The notes below the pieces were generated by a model. It was not told the origin of the DNA. It saw only the letters and a list, made by a program, of their open reading frames with translations, and did no database searches. From the NCBI RefSeq assembly GCF_907165205.1, contig NC_058190.1, positions 4,658,001 to 4,722,000 of the forward strand: a stretch of DNA of 64,000 bases, given 5' to 3'. A program made the position numbers and the translations under genes. Of this stretch, positions 61,901 to 64,000 are shown piece after piece. The first letter of the stretch is position 1, and the number at the start of each line of letters is the position of its first letter. Source of the DNA: Coccinella septempunctata. Its lineage: Eukaryota; Arthropoda; Insecta; Coleoptera; Coccinellidae.

Positions 61901-63909
61901 AACATTTTTTTTGAAAGGTCTAGAAACGTTGCACGTTCGCTGTAATAAGTGTATTCAATTAAGAGGAGATATCGTATTCAATCGTTTTTAAAAGCATGTA
62001 ATCATCGAGAAAATCGCTGTAAAATCATTTAAAACTCAATAACAACTTGAATCGATCCAATAAAAATCAGTATGAGACATTTCGTCAATCTGGTCTCTTT
62101 TTTTCTGAAGTTTGATTCTTTGCATATGCTTCATGAATGTTCTTATTTCGAAATGAAGTCAGTTTATCAACGGCTTCGATTTGAAACGAGTTTTCTGAAA
62201 ATGCCAAGGCGTAAATTAACAAACGCTGAGGCTAATAGGGCTATCGGAATGATACAGGGTGGCATAACTCAGGTTGTTGTAGCGGAAAGGCTCCAAGTCA
62301 GCCGAAGTGTGATATCTCGACTTTGGAATAGGTTCAGGGAGACAGGTTCCTTGTTGGAAAGACAGACAGACAGGCTTGGTGGGCGACGAAAAACAACACC
62401 TGCTCAGGATCGTTTCATCACCGTTTTGGCGAGAAGAAACCCTACATCTACGTGTAGAATGCTACGGAATACTCTTCAAAATGCAAATGGGGTCCAAGTT
62501 TCCATCGAAACCATCAGACGACGTTTGAGAGAGGTGAATATAGGTTCTAGAATTAAGAGGAGTTCCATTAACACGTGACCATAAGCGTCAAAGACTGGAG
62601 TGGGCAAGGCAACATATCAACTGGAAGGATCAATGGCGTGGTGTCCTTTTCACTGATGATTCTAAATATGGACGATTTTCAGATTCTCGAAGAATAAGGG
62701 TATGGACAATCCCACACATGCCCCGTAATCGTCGCTATGTCCAAGAAGTCCATCCATTCCGAGGGGGTGTGTTATGGTATGGGCCGGGATATGTTTCAAC
62801 GGGCGCACAGATCTACACATTTATCCTGGGAATATGACGGCCTTACACTATAGGGAGCATGTCATTGTCAATGTTGTGCCAAATTTTCATGTTGCTATTG
62901 GTGAAACTTTTCAATTTCTAGACGATAACGCTAGACCGTACCGTGCAGCCATAGTTGAGAATGCGCGCGAGGAGCTTGGTATTCCACATTTACCAATACC
63001 TCCGCACTCACCCGATTTGAATTGCATAGAACATGCATGGGATATGCTCCAAAAAAGATTAGATAATCAGCAACCTACCTCAGAATCCTTAACTGATCTG
63101 AGAGAGCTTCTGCCCCGTTTATGGAACCAAATTCCTCAAGAAATGTTCAACAACCTCTTGTGTAGAATGCAAAGAAGATGTCAAGCTGTTATTGATGCCC
63201 GTGGAGGGCATACATTGTATTGATAGTCTTAAAATGCTTGAATTCTCTGAGAATAAAATTTCGTTATTTTACTCGATTTTTCTTAACCACCCTGTATACG
63301 CTGCAGACCTACAGACTAAAATTAATTTGCAACTTGAAATCATATTAATATGAATTTTCATCACAAAAATCTTATTTTAACTATATTTTTTTGTAATTTA
63401 AGTCAATATCCCTAACTCATGTGCGCAGTTTATTTTGACATTAAAATTTTGTTTGGTTCTATAGTAGCCTAAGAATTTTTCAATATATCCTCGTAAACAT
63501 GAAAAAAACAATACTTCAAACATTATCAGTTTCTCGAAAAAAGATAACCGCAAAGTGCCATTAATTTTCCTCAATCTCTTTGGCTTCAAGAGTTATCCCA
63601 TTTTGGACACTCCTTCGGGATATCTTCCTTATCTTTAAAGATAAGTGAGCATCGGTCCTTCCCATTGAAACAGCCTTCATTTATCGACTCTAGACAGATA
63701 GATTGGATCGACTTACCTATCAACTAACGAAGCAAAAGGCTGAACGGCCAAAGATGATCCCAGAATGATGAGGAGGTCGCATTTCGGAAAATCTGAGAAT
63801 AGCATCTTATGGAATCTGCTTGGAAGGTTCTCTCCGAAGAAAACAATGTCTGGTTTCACCACCCCACTGCAAACTTCGCACTGCGGCACTTCATCCCGGA
63901 AAATTATCT
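55815..63909 (-). CDS. SIRT2: SIRT2-type NAD-dependent protein deacetylase, last three coding exons
   Basis: Class I sirtuins remove acyl groups from lysines using NAD; SIRT2 is mainly cytoplasmic. Exons on the minus strand are 63909-63717, 59708-59522 and 55925-55815. They join in frame through an Arg codon split AG|G and then a phase 0 junction. The window covers the second zinc Cys pair (CEVC), VKPDIVFFGE, the nucleotide-binding GSSLAVQPFASL and PRLLINRE blocks, the LAEKLGW segment and a short acidic tail ending KEFPGVF. The 5' exons with GAGISTS-like and HG motifs are outside the window. The similarity pattern fits SIRT2 better than SIRT1, SIRT3 or SIRT6. Introns hold mariner, Tc1 and foldback elements. 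Confidence 0.92.
56059..57554. mobile_element. 1.5-kb near-palindromic foldback element
   Basis: CAGGGTGTGGCGTAATGAAT and its inverted copy end the element, flanked by TA (56057-56058, 57555-57556). The two arms, roughly 56059-56740 and 56885-57554, pair along their length with maybe 15 to 20 percent mismatch by eye. Only about 150 bp in the middle is unpaired. No coding capacity. It lies in the last SIRT2 intron. Confidence 0.8.
57664..58350. mobile_element. MITE (GAGTCTTTGAC family), longer copy
   Basis: GATGAGTCTTTGACTCACAA at the left is inverted near 58340 (GAGACTCACCCTG). TTCTTGAGGTCAAAA-type blocks lie inside both ends. About 690 bp against 415 bp for the 24329 copy; the middle of the two shares ATCTGATGAATATTTGAACG-like sequence. 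Confidence 0.7.
58351..59521. other. SIRT2 intron, mostly unassigned
   Basis: AT-rich sequence. About 59010-59180 is a diverged copy of the repeat at 13880-14120. TTTTGACATTTCATCCGATG and the inverted TTCATGAAACGTCAAAATT near 58530-58600 form a short hairpin. Nothing else is recognised. Confidence 0.45.
59522..59708 (-). CDS. SIRT2: SIRT2 exon: C-terminal part of Rossmann domain
   Basis: After the split Arg codon, 62 codons read VQRDCPRLLINRERAGQ, then GVRGGLDFENEKTKRDVFWL and GDCDDGCQLLAEKLGWG. The acceptor is TTTTTCAG and the donor GTAAGT. I found this exon by translating the minus strand; no long open frame marks it. Confidence 0.92.
60600..61494. mobile_element. pogo-like element inserted in the mariner
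   Basis: GGGGAGACTGGGGAGG at the left and the inverted CCCTAGTCTCCCC at the right end it, flanked by TA at 60598-60599 and 61495-61496. Removing it rejoins the mariner frame at the TA. Length 895 bp. Internal CCTCCCCA motifs repeat. It is non-autonomous. Confidence 0.82.
60752..61042 (-). pseudogene. pogo/Tigger-type transposase C-terminal remnant
   Basis: The minus-strand frame contains KGFLTTGIYPYNPHVFNEVN, which resembles the C-terminal block of pogo/DDE_1 transposases (GF..TGI.P.N..VF). No catalytic residues are present. It supports assigning the surrounding element to the pogo group. Confidence 0.6.
62096..63294 (+). mobile_element. Tc1-like element, broken
   Basis: The right end CACCCTG at 63288-63294 is followed by TA. 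The left end is not clear; it abuts the mariner 3' region. It contains one frameshifted transposase gene and lies in a SIRT2 intron. Confidence 0.75.
62201..63223 (+). pseudogene. Tc1-type transposase (DD34E), two frameshifts
   Basis: The first frame (MPRRKLTNAEANRAIGMIQG, paired helix-turn-helix DNA binding) runs to about 62560. There the frame shifts to PLTRDHKRQRLEWARQHINW and VLFTDDSKYG (first catalytic Asp). A second shift near 62770 leads to VMVWAGICFNGRTDLHIYPG, LDDNARPYRA (second Asp) and HSPDLNCIEHAWD (Glu 34 residues later), ending TLY stop. All domains are recognisable but no single frame encodes them. Confidence 0.87.
63717..63909 (-). CDS. SIRT2: SIRT2 exon: zinc pair and NAD-binding core
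   Basis: Reads IIFRDEVPQCEVCSGVVKPD, then IVFFGENLPSRF and LGSSLAVQPFASLVD. The acceptor TTTGCAG is at 63910 and beyond, and the donor GTAAGT follows 63717. The first codon is split with the upstream exon. Confidence 0.93.
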
Positions 63910-64000
63910 CTGCAAATATCAAATATTTACTAATTATTTTCAGTTAAGTGATCCAAAATTGGTATCGATGAACGATTGGTTGGGTCGTGGATCAATTAGT

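Larger units (their letters stand above)
60181..61991 (+). pseudogene. mariner transposase (DD34D), inactivated
   Basis: The N-terminal half runs MSTEIVKIEKLEYRATIKYL to LDLKTM with an in-frame TAA near 60348 in the DNA-binding domain. After the pogo-like insertion it resumes with IVTIDETWVHFYDSETKQQS (first catalytic Asp). A deletion of about 40 codons with a frame change follows, then GRTITGDYY, FLQDNASAHK (second Asp) and SSDLAPSDYHLF (third Asp, 34 residues later). The frame ends at 61991. The family is typical of insect irritans-like or SETMAR-type mariners. Confidence 0.85.
60020..62095 (+). mobile_element. mariner element, broken, split by a pogo-like insertion
   Basis: Starts CGAGGGTGTATTGATATCAA after TA at 60018-60019. 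The transposase halves are at 60181-60597 and 61497-61991, and a mariner-like 3' UTR follows to about 62095. The right inverted terminus is not visible, possibly cut by the Tc1 beyond it. A truncated relative lies at 1285-1502. Confidence 0.82.

Noticed and set aside
1..64000. CRISPR arrays, operons, tRNA or rRNA genes
   Set aside because: This is intron-bearing animal DNA. The tandem repeats found are coding (WHEP, KKQT), 5.46-kb units or diverged satellites without spacer structure. I saw no cloverleaf-like or rRNA segment, though a tRNA scan was not possible.

Overview
The window is AT-rich, intron-rich nuclear DNA from an animal, almost certainly an insect. A beetle is my guess from the mix of mariner, Tc1, foldback and LINE elements, but the sequence does not prove the order. 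Two conserved host genes frame it, tail to tail. From base 1 to 50712 on the plus strand lie the last 13 coding exons of the bifunctional glutamyl-prolyl-tRNA synthetase (EPRS). They run from the end of the GluRS catalytic core through the GluRS C-terminal region, an array of six full and one broken WHEP repeats, and the complete ProRS catalytic, anticodon-binding and C-terminal domains. The exons join in frame across every splice junction (1303 residues in the window); the 5' half of the gene lies upstream. From 63909 down to 55815 on the minus strand lie the last three coding exons of a SIRT2-type sirtuin.

Almost everything else is transposable-element DNA packed into introns and the 5-kb intergenic gap. 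Intron 80-3332 holds a MITE, a mariner fragment and a 700-bp foldback. Intron 4126-17003 holds a DD41D Tc1/mariner-superfamily transposon with 0.8-kb terminal inverted repeats and an intact 360-aa transposase, several MITEs, and a broken LINE. Intron 18486-21891 holds a PIF/Harbinger-like element. Intron 26210-30256 holds a 3.6-kb inverted-repeat element that itself contains an internally deleted LINE.

The 19.6-kb last EPRS intron (30914-50552) is the most striking part. A full-length non-LTR retrotransposon with AP endonuclease, reverse transcriptase and RNase H inserted with an 11-bp target-site duplication. A segment of about 5.46 kb, starting inside its ORF2 and running into downstream flanking DNA, was then tandemly triplicated. 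The three units look almost identical. The new junctions create two 1000-codon chimeric ORFs that keep RT and RNase H but have lost the endonuclease. Only a 160-nt coding exon, holding the last EPRS residues, lies beyond this array.

The 3' third (50783-63300) holds inverted and degenerate LINE pieces, a 1.5-kb near-palindromic foldback, a mariner interrupted by a pogo-like element, and a frameshifted Tc1. Several unrelated elements end in TA-CAGGGTG. The window also contains unoccupied paralogous sites for two of its own insertions, so relative insertion order can be read directly. I saw no rRNA, tRNA or CRISPR.
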